A stretch of 64,000 bases of DNA from Streptococcus porci DSM 23759 (GCF_000423765.1 NZ_AUIP01000006.1:99221-163220); one strand, 5' to 3'. Numbered from the stretch's first letter, positions 7,934 through 17,336 are shown. The notes: generated by a model not told the origin, from the sequence alone. Made by a program: numbers and translations.

Positions 7934-8227
7934 GTGATGACAGTATATTATCAATTAGAAAATATGTTAGTGGCTGGATTTAAGTCACAAGAGGAGTACG
8001 ACCGCTATCAGGCTCTCAAGAGAGACTATGAAGGGGAGTCAGAAGACTACAGCTTTTCTATTAGAGAAATCACCAATCAGATTGAAATCATTTGTCAGAC
8101 CTCAGAGAATGATTTTCCGAACTTATCAGAAGCATTAATGATTGATTATTTAGAACTGGTAGGAGAGTTGAAACGATATGATACTAATCAGGCAGACAGG
8201 TATTTAGGGATGGTTCGTCATGTCTGA
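7934..8227 (+). CDS. Small acidic protein of unknown function
   Basis: A 97-residue protein, 11 bp after the replication gene and overlapping the following MobC-like gene by 8 bp, so translationally coupled. It is acidic and largely helical, with no motif I recognise. Its place between replication and mobilization genes suggests an element-maintenance role, but this is a guess. I see no transmembrane segment or DNA-binding motif. Confidence 0.6.
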   Translation: MMTVYYQLENMLVAGFKSQEEYDRYQALKRDYEGESEDYSFSIREITNQIEIICQTSENDFPNLSEALMIDYLELVGELKRYDTNQADRYLGMVRHV

Positions 8228-8582
8228 ACGTATTAGAACTATATTAAAGAAGTTTTATGTGACGGAATTGCAGAATGAAGTACTTAATCAACTAGTAAAT
8301 GATACAGGCTTACAAACATTCTCTAATTACGCTCGTCGGGTGCTTTTTAAGGAAACGTCACTCTTTATTCAATTTGATGAATCTCAGTTTGATGAATTGA
8401 TTTATTCTCTAAGACGTATTCAAAATAATTTAAGGCAATTATCTAAAATTGCAGAGCAGTCTCAAGATAGTCAAGTCTACAGAGCTATGGACTATAGCAG
8501 AAGGTTAGTTTCACATTATGAAAAGGAGTTAACTCGTTACCACAATAAAAAGAAACGGAAATTATTATCTAAGGGAGCTTAA
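8220..8582 (+). CDS. mobC: MobC-like relaxosome accessory protein 1
   Basis: This 120-residue protein begins with a ribbon-helix-helix-like region (ERIRTILKKFYVTELQNEVLN), then FSNYARRVLF and LIYSLRRIQNNLRQLSKIA. The FxxYxRxxL and L-R-x-I-x-x-N-L-x-Q-L elements are characteristic of MobC/relaxosome proteins, which bind oriT and help a relaxase nick. It overlaps its neighbours by 8 bp and 1 bp. No relaxase gene is present nearby, so a relaxase in trans, perhaps from the adjacent ICE, would be needed. Confidence 0.75.
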   Translation: MSERIRTILKKFYVTELQNEVLNQLVNDTGLQTFSNYARRVLFKETSLFIQFDESQFDELIYSLRRIQNNLRQLSKIAEQSQDSQVYRAMDYSRRLVSHYEKELTRYHNKKKRKLLSKGA

Positions 8583-8938
8583 TGGATAAAAATAGAATTA
8601 GAAATGTTGTTAAACAAGTCTTTTTGTCTGAAGAAGAAAATCAAAAATTGTTAAAGCGAATGAAGCAAGATGGCTTTTCAAACTTTTCTATTTTTGCTAG
8701 AAAGCAATTGTTGAAACCTGATTTTGAAACATGGCTAGTAAGCTTTCCGGAATATCAGACTCTGACGAATAGATTGCTATTTATTGGCAGAACAATTAAT
8801 TCTATTGCCAAGAGTGCGACCCAGTTTGGGAAAATCTCTCCGCAAGACTTGATGGAATTAGGTCAGCTGATGGAGGAACTTGTTGAACATGTAGAGAAGC
8901 AAATCAGGGAAGATAAGCAACGAGTAGCTAAGAAGTGA
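8582..8938 (+). CDS. mobC: MobC-like relaxosome accessory protein 2
   Basis: A 118-residue paralogue-like protein. It shows the same plan as its upstream neighbour: a basic N-terminus (VVKQVFLSEEENQKLLKRM), FSNFSIFARKQLL and LTNRLLFIGRTINSIAKSA. Its start overlaps the previous stop (TAATG). Two different RHH-type accessory proteins could form a hetero-oligomer at oriT. It is the last gene before a palindrome-rich non-coding region, the expected place of the oriT. Confidence 0.7.
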   Translation: MDKNRIRNVVKQVFLSEEENQKLLKRMKQDGFSNFSIFARKQLLKPDFETWLVSFPEYQTLTNRLLFIGRTINSIAKSATQFGKISPQDLMELGQLMEELVEHVEKQIREDKQRVAKK

Positions 8939-9240
8939 TAGTACTCCAGTAATTTTGGCAGCATAGTTTTAAAATAAGATAGCAAAAACGCTGATGGTGG
9001 TCAGTGTTTTTTATTATGTCGTCATAAAAAATCCTTGTACGGACAATGTGCGGCACCGTATAAAGTACGGTTATGTCCTTAGAATGTTAAAAGGTCTTTG
9101 CGAGCTCAGATAGTGTATACACACTATCGTAAAAAACAAACATCAGCAAAGGTCAGTGTGACCCTTTTGAGGTGATGTTCGTTTTTTATATCTGGGGAGA
9201 ATCCCCAGGCCCCTTGAGAAATAGTTCGAGATAAGGGTTT
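8939..9240. other. Palindrome-rich region, candidate oriT of element A
   Basis: About 300 bp without a gene but with several dyads: a perfect palindrome GATAGTGTATACACACTATC (9112-9131); a pair CCGTA...TACGG near 9054-9073; arms AACATCA/TGATGTT enclosing further pairing (about 9139-9180); and CTGGGGA/TCCCCAG (9192-9208). It directly follows the two MobC genes. This density of dyads is what an oriT or relaxosome region looks like; no nick site is recognised. An alternative is a replication origin for the upstream initiator. Confidence 0.45.
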
Positions 9241-9284
9241 GAAAATGGTATAATAGAGAAAACAAAACAATTTGGGAGTGTAAA
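9226..9284 (+). promoter_or_regulatory. Promoter of hsdM
   Basis: Extended -10 TGGTATAAT (tataat at 9249-9254) with TCGAGA at 9226-9231 and a 17-bp spacer. GGGAG lies about 7 bp before the ATG at 9285. It is the only strong promoter-like sequence before the type I methylase. Confidence 0.65.
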
Positions 9285-10790
9285 ATGGCAAATACAAATA
9301 CGAGTGCTAATATTGGCTTCGAAAAGGAGCTCTGGGATGCGGCAGATTCTTTACGTGGTCATATTTCAGCAGCTGATTATCGAAAAGTGATAATTGGTTT
9401 GATTTTCTTAAAGTACGTTTCCGATTCGTTTACAATTAAATATAATTATCTTCTCAAAGAAGATGAAGGATTTGAAGAAGACCGCGATGAATACGTTTCT
9501 GAAAACATCTTCTTTATCCCACCAAAATCAAGATGGGCTTACATTGCGGAAAAAGCACACACCCCTGAAATTGGTCTTGCGATTGATGATGCCATGCGTG
9601 AGATTGAGCGTGAAAACAAATCGCTGAGTGGTGTTCTACCTAAAGTCTATGCCTCGCCTGATTTGGATCAGCGTGTACTGGGTGAAGTTGTTGATATTTT
9701 TACAAATATCAACATGTATGATCATGGTAATGAAAAAGACTTGCTCGGTCGAACGTATGAATACTGTTTGGAACAGTTCGCTGCCTATGAAGGTAAGAAT
9801 GGTGGGGAATTTTACACACCAACAAGCATTGTTAAAACAATTGTTGAGATTTTAAAACCTTTTAACGGTCGTGTATATGACCCAGCCTGTGGTTCTGGTG
9901 GTATGTTTGTCCAATCAGAGACATTTGTTGAAAATCATAGCGGCAATATTAACAACCTCTCCATTTATGGTCAAGAAGCCAATGCTGATACGTGGAAAAT
10001 GGCAAAAATCAACATGGCTATTCGCGGTATTGAACCCAATTTTGGACCTCATCAAGCAGATACCTTTACCAACGATTTACACCCGACACTCAAGGCGGAC
10101 TATATCATGGCAAATCCTCCGTTTAATTTGAAGAAGTGGGGAGCAGATAAGCTAGCAGATGACGTTCGTTGGAAATACGGCACACCTCCTGATAGTAATG
10201 CCAACTATGCGTGGATACAACACATGATCCACCACTTGGCTCCTAATGGGAAAATTGGTCTTGTTTTGGCAAATGGGTCGCTGTCATCAACACAGAGTGG
10301 CGAGGGAGACATCCGAAAAGCAATTATCGAGGATGATTTAGTTGAGGGTATTGTAGCACTCCCTGCCCAACTCTTTTACAGCGTGACGATTCCAGCTTGC
10401 CTCTGGTTTATTTCTAAAAATAAAAAACAAAAAGGCAAAACAGTCTTTATCGATGCTAGAAATCTAGGTCACATGGTTGATCGTAAACATAGGGATTTTA
10501 CGGCCGATGACATCCAAAAGATTGCTAAGACATTTGAGTATTTTCAAGAAGGGACATTGAAAAATGAAAAAGGCTTTTGTGCTGTCGTTGAGACCAAGGC
10601 CATTGCTGATCAAGACTATATCTTAACACCAGGACGTTATGTTGGAATTGAAGACAAGGAGGAAGATAGCGAACCCTTTGAAGAGAAAATGGAACGCTTA
10701 ACCACAGAACTGTCTGAACTGTTTAAACAGTCTCATGTCCTAGAAGAAGAAATCAAACAACGATTGGAGGAGATTGGGTTTGAGATATAA
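9285..10790 (+). CDS. hsdM: Type I restriction-modification DNA methyltransferase HsdM
   Basis: The 501-residue N6-adenine methyltransferase carries an N-terminal HsdM helical domain, the AdoMet-binding motif DPACGSGGMF near residues 199-208 and the catalytic NPPF near 276-279. With two HsdM and one HsdS it forms the methylase; with HsdR it forms the complete nuclease. Here hsdR is 47 kb away (57386-60394), on the opposite strand, a split I attribute to inversion. It overlaps the hsdS start. The coding region is intact. Confidence 0.96.
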   Translation: MANTNTSANIGFEKELWDAADSLRGHISAADYRKVIIGLIFLKYVSDSFTIKYNYLLKEDEGFEEDRDEYVSENIFFIPPKSRWAYIAEKAHTPEIGLAIDDAMREIERENKSLSGVLPKVYASPDLDQRVLGEVVDIFTNINMYDHGNEKDLLGRTYEYCLEQFAAYEGKNGGEFYTPTSIVKTIVEILKPFNGRVYDPACGSGGMFVQSETFVENHSGNINNLSIYGQEANADTWKMAKINMAIRGIEPNFGPHQADTFTNDLHPTLKADYIMANPPFNLKKWGADKLADDVRWKYGTPPDSNANYAWIQHMIHHLAPNGKIGLVLANGSLSSTQSGEGDIRKAIIEDDLVEGIVALPAQLFYSVTIPACLWFISKNKKQKGKTVFIDARNLGHMVDRKHRDFTADDIQKIAKTFEYFQEGTLKNEKGFCAVVETKAIADQDYILTPGRYVGIEDKEEDSEPFEEKMERLTTELSELFKQSHVLEEEIKQRLEEIGFEI

Positions 10791-11376
10791 GACAGCTCCT
10801 TTTGGAGAAATACCTAGCCATTGGCAGATAAAGAGCATAGAAGAAATTGCTGAAGTAGTGACAGACTATGTTGCTAATGGAAGTTTTGCATCTTTAAAAA
10901 ATAATGTCCAATATCTTTCAGAGCCTGATTATGCTGTTCTAATTCGGCTAGTAGATTTTAATAAAAGTTTTTCGGGTGACTTTGTTTATATAAATAAATC
11001 ATCGTATGATTTTTTAAAGAAAAGTCAGTTATTTGGTGGTGAAATTATTATTTCTAATGTTGGTGCAAATGTGGGAACTGTATTTAAGACTCCTAATTTG
11101 AATATGAAAATGGCTTTGGCTCCCAATTCTGTAATGCTAAGAACAAAGTATTGTGATGATTTTTATTTTCATTGGCTAAAGAGTAGGTATGGGCAACATA
11201 TGATTTCTGCCATTATATCTGGGAGTGCCCAACCCAAATTTAATAAGACTGAGTTTCGTAAAATGCTAGTTCCAGTTCCACCGATAGAAGAACAACGGGA
11301 AATAGCGAATATTTTGAACTCATATGACAAAAAAATTCAACTTAATAAACAGATAAATCATCATTTAGTAGCTTGA
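10780..11376 (+). CDS. hsdS: HsdS specificity subunit, N-terminal half only (first TRD), phase-locked truncated form
   Basis: I place the start at TTG 10780, nine bases after GGAGG; a TTG at 10774 is too close. The frame holds one target-recognition domain (IPSHWQIKSIEEIAEVVTDY onward) and the conserved helix with PPIEEQREIANILNSYDKKI. It then reaches INHHL and stops two codons later, because the second half is present in reverse orientation. A normal HsdS has two TRDs and about twice this length. Flipping the segment between the cores at 11354 and 11999 would restore NHHLEEMIDAIF and a full-length protein. Half-HsdS proteins can sometimes dimerise, so some activity is possible. Confidence 0.88.
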   Translation: MRYKTAPFGEIPSHWQIKSIEEIAEVVTDYVANGSFASLKNNVQYLSEPDYAVLIRLVDFNKSFSGDFVYINKSSYDFLKKSQLFGGEIIISNVGANVGTVFKTPNLNMKMALAPNSVMLRTKYCDDFYFHWLKSRYGQHMISAIISGSAQPKFNKTEFRKMLVPVPPIEEQREIANILNSYDKKIQLNKQINHHLVA

Positions 11377-11398
11377 TTAACAGAAAGTTCGCCTGATA
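11349..11398 (+). repeat. 50-bp hsdS 3'-end repeat, copy 1
   Basis: The 50 bases 11349-11398 are identical to 61784-61833, in the same orientation. The repeat contains the 15-bp core TAAATCATCATTTAG (11354-11368) and the last codons (SGELSVNQATK-stop on the minus strand) of an hsdS C-half. Read rightward it gives INHHLVA-stop. Confidence 0.9.
11354..11368 (+). repeat. hsdS recombination core, site 1
   Basis: TAAATCATCATTTAG has dyad arms TAAAT/ATTTA around CATC. Five copies occur: sites 1, 3 and 5 in this orientation (11354, 61789, 63986), sites 2 and 4 reversed (11999-12013, 62410-62424). All lie at the mid-point or end of hsdS halves, so they are the likely CreX crossover sites. Confidence 0.8.
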
Positions 11399-12013
11399 AG
11401 AGCTTGGGAAGAAGTTCATTCCTTATTTGAGTAATTTTGTGAATTTGATGTAAATTATCTTCTAACTGTGTTAATAATGGGGAGAGTGTTCTTCCCAACT
11501 GATAAAGCAGATTTTTATTATATGGGATCTCAAATTCATAAGCTACACTTGGTTTCGTTCGTTGTCTACTATTAGTCGTCCCAGTAGCATGAGCTACAAA
11601 GTAGTCCTGAAAAATTTGACTATTGATTATGGCGAATAAAATAGCCTGCTCAATTTTATCTTTTCCTGCTAAAGAAACAAATTCTGTCGAACAAACACTA
11701 ATTAAGTCTTGGTTTGTAAATGGCACCCATACCCTCTTTGTTGATGGATTTAGCTTTGAAAATAAAACCGAATACTCTTTAATAATATTTTTATTGCTTT
11801 TAATATTATTCGTTTCATCAACTAATGGGTATTGACTGGCATCAAATGCGGGTAAGCTAAAGTGGTTTACCTTTTCTTCACTTGCTTTAGCTGGATTAAA
11901 GGTAGCTGTTTTGGTATCAAACAACTCACCAAGTTTCTTTACTTCTAATTGCTTACTACTTTCAATATACCTTAAAAAGATTGCATCTATCATCTCTTCT
12001 AAATGATGATTTA
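11361..12013 (-). other. hsdS: HsdS C-terminal half cassette A (second TRD), inverted relative to hsdS
   Basis: This cassette encodes the second half of an HsdS: LEVKKLGELFDTKTATFNPA opens the TRD, TNSRQRTKPSVAYEFEIP closes it, and RNELLPKLLSGELSV is the distal conserved region. It is bounded by cores in opposite orientation (11354-11368 and 11999-12013), so an inversion between them would join it in frame to the N-half at 10780. It currently has no HsdS start and is read only from the surface-protein gene. Confidence 0.85.
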
Positions 12014-13541
12014 AAAAAAAACACTTAACCTGTCCAGCATTGCCATAGACGTGAATGTGGTAGAGGCCTGTCTCGTACTTGTGGTCTTTGATGTTGACCG
12101 TCAAGCTGTATGTGCCGTCGGCTTGTTTGGTTGCCACATACCACTTGATGTCGTCTTGACCATTCTTGTCCGTCCAAGTCGGAATACGAACCTGATCTAT
12201 GTAGCTCGGCACATTTGTGACGCTGACGGTGAATTGACCGTCTGTGACTTTGGAGACCGTCGTCTGCACAGCCATTTTAGGTTGGCTATGCGTCCTGCCA
12301 GCCAGGAAAGTTTTCTTGCCAGCAACTTCCCCGTAAAGGTGGAGCTGATAGTTCTCTGTCTCAAATTTGTGATGATCTAAGGATACGGTCACCTTATAGC
12401 TACCGTTGCTTTGTTTTTGAGCTTGGTACCACTTGAGGTCATCCTGACCGTTTTTTGACGTCCAAGTTGGCAGGAGCACCTTGCTGTATTTGGCTGGGAC
12501 ATTGGTAATAGTCACTTCAAAGCTACGATCATTGAGGACCTTGACAGACAAGGCTGGCGCTTTGGGAACAGGCTGATTATAGCTAGCCTGACCAACATAG
12601 GTTTTCTTGCCATTTGGTTTTCCTTCGTAGTAATGGATGTGGTAGAGGCCTGTTGAAGACTTGTGATTATCTATATCTACAGAGACCTTGTAAGTGCCAT
12701 TGCTCTGCTTTTGTCCCTCGTACCACTTGAGGTCATCTTGACCATTGGTGGCTGACCAGATGGGAATGTAGAGTTTGTGGAAATAGGCCGGAACATTTGA
12801 CACGGTCACTTCAAAGCTGGTTTGACTGGTGGCTGTGATTGTGGTTTTTAGGGCAGGTTGCGCTAGGGTGATGGTTTCTGATTTGGCGAAAGTCATCTTG
12901 CCTGTCGCCTTATCGCGAAGGTAGGCATGGAGGTGATAGAGTCCATACTCCCAGTGATTGTTGTAGGGAACGGTAGCCTGACCGTTTTGAAGGGTGTACC
13001 ATTTGAGGTCATCTTGGCCACCAATCTGCGACCAGACAGCAACACGGACTTCACTGGTTTTGGGAACCTCTCCTGTGTAGGTCACTGTCATATCTTGCGC
13101 TTTTGGAGTGGCTGAGAGAGGGGAGGTCTCGACCACTTTTGGAGCCTTTAAAGCCTTTGGAGCTACTCTTTCGGTGCTAGCTTCGCTAGTTTTGGGAGTT
13201 TCTGACTCCTTAGCTTCTGAAGTGACAGTAGTTTGAGCTTCCGTTGAAACTTCTGCTTTTGTTTCTACCTCTGTGCTTTCGGTTGAAGTTGAGGTTGGGG
13301 CTGACTGAGCTGCTTCAGGGCTAACTGTGATAGCTTCGGTACTTACCTGACTGGTTTCTGGAGTAGCTGAAGGGCTTTCTGTGCTGGTGCTTTCTGATGA
13401 AACAGGGCTAGCAAGGCTTGTTTCTTGCTTGACTGTCGTCGTTTCATCGGCTTGAATCAAACTAGCTGGCGCTAAAAAAGCCGCTGTTGCAATGCTAGCA
13501 ACAACCCAGCGTTTCTTGACTTTGTACATTTTCTTTTTCAT
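11361..13541 (-). CDS. Chimeric ORF: surface protein with GBS Bsp-like repeats fused to an HsdS C-terminal half
   Basis: The 726-codon frame is a fusion. Residues 1 to about 508 form a secreted protein: basic N-terminus and hydrophobic signal (VASIATAAFLAPASLIQA), a Ser/Thr/Glu-rich linker, then four GBS Bsp-like repeats, each marked by GQDDLKWY or GQDDIKWY. At 11999-12013 the frame crosses the 15-bp hsdS core and continues as an HsdS C-half (NHHLEEMIDAIFLRY ... LLSGELSVNQATK). The normal C-terminus of the surface protein is missing. Such proteins usually carry a cell-wall hydrolase or wall-anchoring part in addition to the repeats. The fusion is best read as a rearrangement breakpoint; the product is unlikely to work as an adhesin or as HsdS. 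Confidence 0.85.
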   Translation of the reverse strand: MKKKMYKVKKRWVVASIATAAFLAPASLIQADETTTVKQETSLASPVSSESTSTESPSATPETSQVSTEAITVSPEAAQSAPTSTSTESTEVETKAEVSTEAQTTVTSEAKESETPKTSEASTERVAPKALKAPKVVETSPLSATPKAQDMTVTYTGEVPKTSEVRVAVWSQIGGQDDLKWYTLQNGQATVPYNNHWEYGLYHLHAYLRDKATGKMTFAKSETITLAQPALKTTITATSQTSFEVTVSNVPAYFHKLYIPIWSATNGQDDLKWYEGQKQSNGTYKVSVDIDNHKSSTGLYHIHYYEGKPNGKKTYVGQASYNQPVPKAPALSVKVLNDRSFEVTITNVPAKYSKVLLPTWTSKNGQDDLKWYQAQKQSNGSYKVTVSLDHHKFETENYQLHLYGEVAGKKTFLAGRTHSQPKMAVQTTVSKVTDGQFTVSVTNVPSYIDQVRIPTWTDKNGQDDIKWYVATKQADGTYSLTVNIKDHKYETGLYHIHVYGNAGQVKCFFLNHHLEEMIDAIFLRYIESSKQLEVKKLGELFDTKTATFNPAKASEEKVNHFSLPAFDASQYPLVDETNNIKSNKNIIKEYSVLFSKLNPSTKRVWVPFTNQDLISVCSTEFVSLAGKDKIEQAILFAIINSQIFQDYFVAHATGTTNSRQRTKPSVAYEFEIPYNKNLLYQLGRTLSPLLTQLEDNLHQIHKITQIRNELLPKLLSGELSVNQATK

Positions 13542-13544
13542 TGA

Positions 13545-13689
13545 TATTCCTCCTCAGTGCTTTCATTATCCACCTTTTATCGCTTTCTGTCAACATTATC
13601 AACATTACTGCTTCACTTATATCATTCGTAAAGAATAATTATTTTGATTTTTTAATTGCAAAATAGCAGAGCTAGGCTGGCATTGTAAG
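13545..13689. promoter_or_regulatory. Upstream region of the surface-protein gene
   Basis: The minus strand carries a GGAGG-type ribosome site (cctcc at 13550-13554) just before ATG 13541. The remaining bases are A+T-rich, with no clear -35/-10 pair that I would defend. No RNA or small gene is seen. Confidence 0.4.
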
Positions 13690-13722
13690 TAAAAAAAGCC
13701 AGCTTTTGCCAGCTGACTTTGA
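13690..13722 (-). terminator. Terminator of the rsmH-ftsL-pbp2X-mraY operon
   Basis: Read leftward, AGCTGGC...GCTGGCT forms a stem followed by seven T residues, directly after the mraY stop at 13725. Confidence 0.8.
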
Positions 13723-13724
13723 CT

Positions 13725-14741
13725 TTATAGATATAAAATAGCTAGTGTGACCAGGCTAGCAAGTGCGCCAACGGCCCATAAGAAGGCATCAACCTTCCAC
13801 TCGCTCCACTGCTCAGCTTTTCCAGAAAGTCCACCAAGTTCCAAATGATGATGGAATGGTGTCATGCGGAAAATCCGACGACCTTCACCATATTTTTTCT
13901 TGGTGTACTTGAAGTAAGATACCTGCAGCATAACCGAACTGGTCTCAAAAACGTAAACAATTCCGATAACTAGCAGAGTCCACTCCTGATGCAGAGCGAT
14001 AGACAGAGCTGCCAACATTGCTCCCAGAGCTAAGGATCCGACATCACCCATGAAAACTTTGGCTGGTTTTTTATTGAATGTGAAAAAGCCGAGAAGAGCA
14101 CCAATCATAGTGATAATAACCAGAAAAATATCTAATTGACCTTGCATATGTGCAATCACTGCATAGGCTAAGAGACTAATCACAACAGAAATTGAAGCTA
14201 GACCATCGATTCCATCTGTCAAATTGACCGCATTTGAGAAACCAACAATCCAAAACAGAACAAAGGCTAGGTAAAAAACTCCAAGGTGAAGCTGGTAACC
14301 AAAGACATTTAGACTATCATGGCCACTAGCTTGAACGTGCACGAAGTAGAACAAGAGACCACCGATAATCTGCGCAGCCATTTTCTGCTTGGAAGTCAGA
14401 CCTTCGTTAATTTGTTTGAAGATTTTTAAGAAATCATCTAAGAAACCGATGGTTCCATAGATGGCTAAAACAGCTAAAATCCCAGTAACAGCAGTCCAGG
14501 GTGTTGCTGTGTCAGCAGTCAGGTTTGAAATGACAAAGAAAATGGCAATGACTAGTACAGCCACCACAAGAAAAACGGTTCCTCCCATGGTTGGGGTTCC
14601 TGCTTTCTCTAGATGTTGTTTGACATCCTCGTGCATTTGTTGACCACCGATTTTTTTGATTTGGAAAAATCGGATAAAATGTGGCATGGCAAGAACCGTC
14701 AACCCGAAGGCAACGAATCCTGCTACGATGCTTAATAACAT
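13725..14741 (-). CDS. mraY: Phospho-N-acetylmuramoyl-pentapeptide transferase
   Basis: MraY transfers phospho-MurNAc-pentapeptide from UDP to undecaprenyl phosphate, making lipid I, the first membrane step of peptidoglycan synthesis. The 338-residue protein has about ten hydrophobic segments and the family motifs GTPTMGG (residues 49-55), the Asp-rich GFLDDFLK near 120, [10 protein letters not shown] near 174 and the late [11 protein letters not shown]. It follows pbp2X by one base, as in other streptococci. It appears complete and is the last gene of the division operon. Confidence 0.97.
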   Translation of the reverse strand: MLLSIVAGFVAFGLTVLAMPHFIRFFQIKKIGGQQMHEDVKQHLEKAGTPTMGGTVFLVVAVLVIAIFFVISNLTADTATPWTAVTGILAVLAIYGTIGFLDDFLKIFKQINEGLTSKQKMAAQIIGGLLFYFVHVQASGHDSLNVFGYQLHLGVFYLAFVLFWIVGFSNAVNLTDGIDGLASISVVISLLAYAVIAHMQGQLDIFLVIITMIGALLGFFTFNKKPAKVFMGDVGSLALGAMLAALSIALHQEWTLLVIGIVYVFETSSVMLQVSYFKYTKKKYGEGRRIFRMTPFHHHLELGGLSGKAEQWSEWKVDAFLWAVGALASLVTLAILYL

Positions 14742-14742
14742 A

Positions 14743-16998
14743 TTAGTCTCCTAACGTAATCGTAAGTTTATTAATCTTAGAAATATCTTCACCCGCTTTG
14801 ACGCTCTGTTTGACGACAGTGCTTCCTGAGCCTTTATAAGTTACAGTTATGCCCTGCCATTCAGCAAAAATATCCATATTTTCCTTGGTCCATCCATACA
14901 AGTCTGGTACGGTTTTGACTGAGTCGGTCAGGAGCAGAAGTTGAGCATTTTCAGTTAATTTAGTGCCTTTTTCTGCAGACATCTTAGTAATCGTCTCCCC
15001 ATTTCCGACAATTATAGGCTGAACGATGTTCCGGCGTAGAATGTCGGCTGAATCTCCCGAGGGCTCTCCGACAAAATTAGGAAGCTTGTAAGTTGTCACT
15101 TTGTCACTAACGGGTGTGATGGGCTTCGTTAAATCTTCTTGCATCAGCATGGCTTCTTCGAGAACTGGCGTGAAAACGTCTCTCCAAAATCCCATACCTC
15201 CCCAGGTCTCAGGCTGTTGCACTGTCACATACATCATGAATTGGGGATCGTCTGACGGTACCATAGCAATAACTGAGTTAATCAGATCAGTTTCTCCCGT
15301 TAAATAGCCACCATGCTTTTCATCAGCAATCTGAGCGGTTCCTGATTTGGCCGCTACGGTCTCATTGTTTACTGTGATGGCAGGACCTCCCAAAAGAGAA
15401 GAATACAAGGTTCCCCAAACGGGGTCCGTCCCGACAGTCACCATGTAGTTAAGGGTATCTTTGGCCGCCTTTTCAGAAATAGGATTTCCGACTACCTCAG
15501 TAGAAACAGTACGACTTGACTCACTATTAGGGTCGTAGATCTGACTGATGACATGAGGTTCCAGCATGATACCATTATTAGAAATAGATGTAAAGGCTCG
15601 GAGCATTTGTATCTGAGTCACGTTGAGCCCTTGACCAAATGCTGACATGGCTACGGTCACCTCATTATCTTCAGGTAGGCTTCCGACTTCCTCACCAGCC
15701 ATACCAAAGCGAGTTCTAGTCCCAAAACGAAATTTTGATAAGTAGTCAGTCCAAGTTTTTTGACCCATTTTTTGTTGTAGGTAAACTATCCCAACATTAC
15801 TAGAATGAGCAAAACCTTGAGCTATCGTCAAATAATTCCCTTCAGAAAGCCCCATATTGACATCCCAGTCCTTGATAACCGCATCTGCAATTTCATACTT
15901 ATCGCTGAAGTAGGTCTGGTTGGGGTCAAAACTGCCGTTATCAATAGCAGAGGCCAGAGTGAAAACTTTCATAGTTGATCCTGGCTCAAAGCTCGCTTGA
16001 TGGAGAAGGCTATTCCATGTTCTTAGATTTTTTTCATCTAATCCTTCCAGTGTATTGGCATTAAAGGTTGGGCGTTGGCTGGTTGCTAGAATCTCTCCTG
16101 TCTTAGCATTGACGAGGGTCGCGCTAATGTATTTTGCGCTAGCTTTTTCTGCCAAAATATCCATCTGAGTCTCTAAAGTTACCTGCAAGGGTTGGGAGAG
16201 GGTCGTGTAGACATCTTTTCCATTGATTGCTGCCTTGACTGGTGTTGATGACCCCAGAAGAACATTACCATTTTTATCTTTTTGATAACTGATAATGCCA
16301 TCCGTTCCAGATAATGCTTCGTTTAGGGCTGATTCCATGCCTGTAACACCGGCAAAAGACTTACTTCCAGTCTTTTCGTCCTCAACCAACTGAGCAAGCC
16401 CGATAAAGTGAGAAGCAAAGGTTCCGTTTGGATACATGCGTCCTGGATTGGTATAAAAATCCACACCCTTAATTCCTGCTTTTTTAACTTCTTCAGCTAC
16501 GGCTGACATGGTGCTATAGCTCAAATTATTTCCCTGTACACCAAAAGCTGTTTGCGAAAGATTATCTTGCTCTAGTTGTCCAATGACATAATCCTTGTCC
16601 ATTCCCAAGTGTTTGTTAAAAATATCAGCTACTTCTTTAAACTGAGATTTTTTAACATAGAGTTTATTGCCATAAACATCCACATAAGAAGTATCCATGA
16701 CAGCATAAACTGAATAGGTAGTTGAGTCCTCTGCAATAACATTCCCGTGCCGGTCATAGATCGTGCCCCGTTTGGCTTGCTGGGTAACCTGTAATTGGTA
16801 AACTTGCGCCGCACCTTCTGATAAATCTGTACCAAATTTACTATCGGTGCCGATAATGATAGCAAAGTTAATCAAAAAGACAAAAAAGACGAAAACGCTC
16901 AAAATCATCAGATTTTGACCCACTCGTTTTCGATTGGTAGCTGGATTTTTTCGGTCTCCGACAACGTAATTCAAAAAGAGTTGTATCAATTTTTTCAT
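14743..16998 (-). CDS. pbp2X: Penicillin-binding protein 2X, septal transpeptidase
   Basis: This class B PBP cross-links septal peptidoglycan and is a main beta-lactam target in streptococci. The 751-residue sequence has a short cytoplasmic tail, one transmembrane segment ([18 protein letters not shown], about 33-50), a dimerization domain, and the transpeptidase motifs STMK near 341, SSN near 395 and KSGT near 552. Two C-terminal PASTA-like domains follow ([12 protein letters not shown] in the second). It lies between ftsL and mraY with almost no spacing. Whether it carries resistance substitutions cannot be judged without a reference. Confidence 0.96.
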   Translation of the reverse strand: MKKLIQLFLNYVVGDRKNPATNRKRVGQNLMILSVFVFFVFLINFAIIIGTDSKFGTDLSEGAAQVYQLQVTQQAKRGTIYDRHGNVIAEDSTTYSVYAVMDTSYVDVYGNKLYVKKSQFKEVADIFNKHLGMDKDYVIGQLEQDNLSQTAFGVQGNNLSYSTMSAVAEEVKKAGIKGVDFYTNPGRMYPNGTFASHFIGLAQLVEDEKTGSKSFAGVTGMESALNEALSGTDGIISYQKDKNGNVLLGSSTPVKAAINGKDVYTTLSQPLQVTLETQMDILAEKASAKYISATLVNAKTGEILATSQRPTFNANTLEGLDEKNLRTWNSLLHQASFEPGSTMKVFTLASAIDNGSFDPNQTYFSDKYEIADAVIKDWDVNMGLSEGNYLTIAQGFAHSSNVGIVYLQQKMGQKTWTDYLSKFRFGTRTRFGMAGEEVGSLPEDNEVTVAMSAFGQGLNVTQIQMLRAFTSISNNGIMLEPHVISQIYDPNSESSRTVSTEVVGNPISEKAAKDTLNYMVTVGTDPVWGTLYSSLLGGPAITVNNETVAAKSGTAQIADEKHGGYLTGETDLINSVIAMVPSDDPQFMMYVTVQQPETWGGMGFWRDVFTPVLEEAMLMQEDLTKPITPVSDKVTTYKLPNFVGEPSGDSADILRRNIVQPIIVGNGETITKMSAEKGTKLTENAQLLLLTDSVKTVPDLYGWTKENMDIFAEWQGITVTYKGSGSTVVKQSVKAGEDISKINKLTITLGD

Positions 16999-17001
16999 AA
17001 G

Positions 17002-17325
17002 CTAGTCAACCTTTTGAATATTCTCTGACCTTGGAACAAGCCCTGCTTCTTCAGCTGCCTTGATAATTCGTTCGCGTTGCAACAGTTCATTGACTTCTTG
17101 TTTGGCGTTGTTGTACTCTGTTTGCTTAAGATTAAGCTCTCCATTGAGCTCTGAAATAGTTTGCTGGAGTTGAAGATTACGGCTCTGAAGGTAGATGAGG
17201 CTAATCGCCATCACAATGGCTGTCAAAATGACCGTGCCATAGAAGGCCTTTTCAAGTCTGGTGAATTGACGTATTCGTCTCTGGAGAATCTGACTCAGCG
17301 CTTCTTGTCTCTTATCTTCTGGCAT
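17002..17325 (-). CDS. ftsL: Cell division protein FtsL
   Basis: FtsL is a small bitopic protein of the FtsQLB complex that regulates septal synthesis. The 107-residue product has a short N-terminal tail, one membrane segment (FYGTVILTAIVMAISLIYL, about 28-46) and a predicted coiled coil (LQQTISELNGELNLKQTEYN). It begins 12 bp after rsmH and ends 3 bp before pbp2X, the standard streptococcal order. Confidence 0.92.
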   Translation of the reverse strand: MPEDKRQEALSQILQRRIRQFTRLEKAFYGTVILTAIVMAISLIYLQSRNLQLQQTISELNGELNLKQTEYNNAKQEVNELLQRERIIKAAEEAGLVPRSENIQKVD

Positions 17326-17336
17326 AAGTTTTGTCC

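Larger units (their letters stand above)
4730..12013 (+). mobile_element. Element A, first part (rpsI-integrating mobilizable island with type I R-M)
   Basis: From attA rightward: integrase, XRE repressor, DUF771 protein, replication initiator, two MobC-like genes, a palindrome-rich candidate oriT, hsdM and half of hsdS. No relaxase is visible, so it would depend on a helper element for transfer. The island continues, after an inversion, in 54664 to at least 64000: the integrase arm repeats TGGTAATCC and TTTTGGTAATCT at 4857-4877 recur in inverse orientation at 54816-54838, next to attB. Confidence 0.75.

Noticed and set aside
9112..9131. Terminator
   Set aside because: The perfect palindrome GATAGTGTATACACACTATC has no T-tract and lies in a cluster of dyads, which fits a protein-binding or oriT region better.
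12051..12380. Plus-strand frame within the surface-protein gene
   Set aside because: Antisense shadow of the repeat domain; the minus strand has signal peptide and four Bsp-like repeats.
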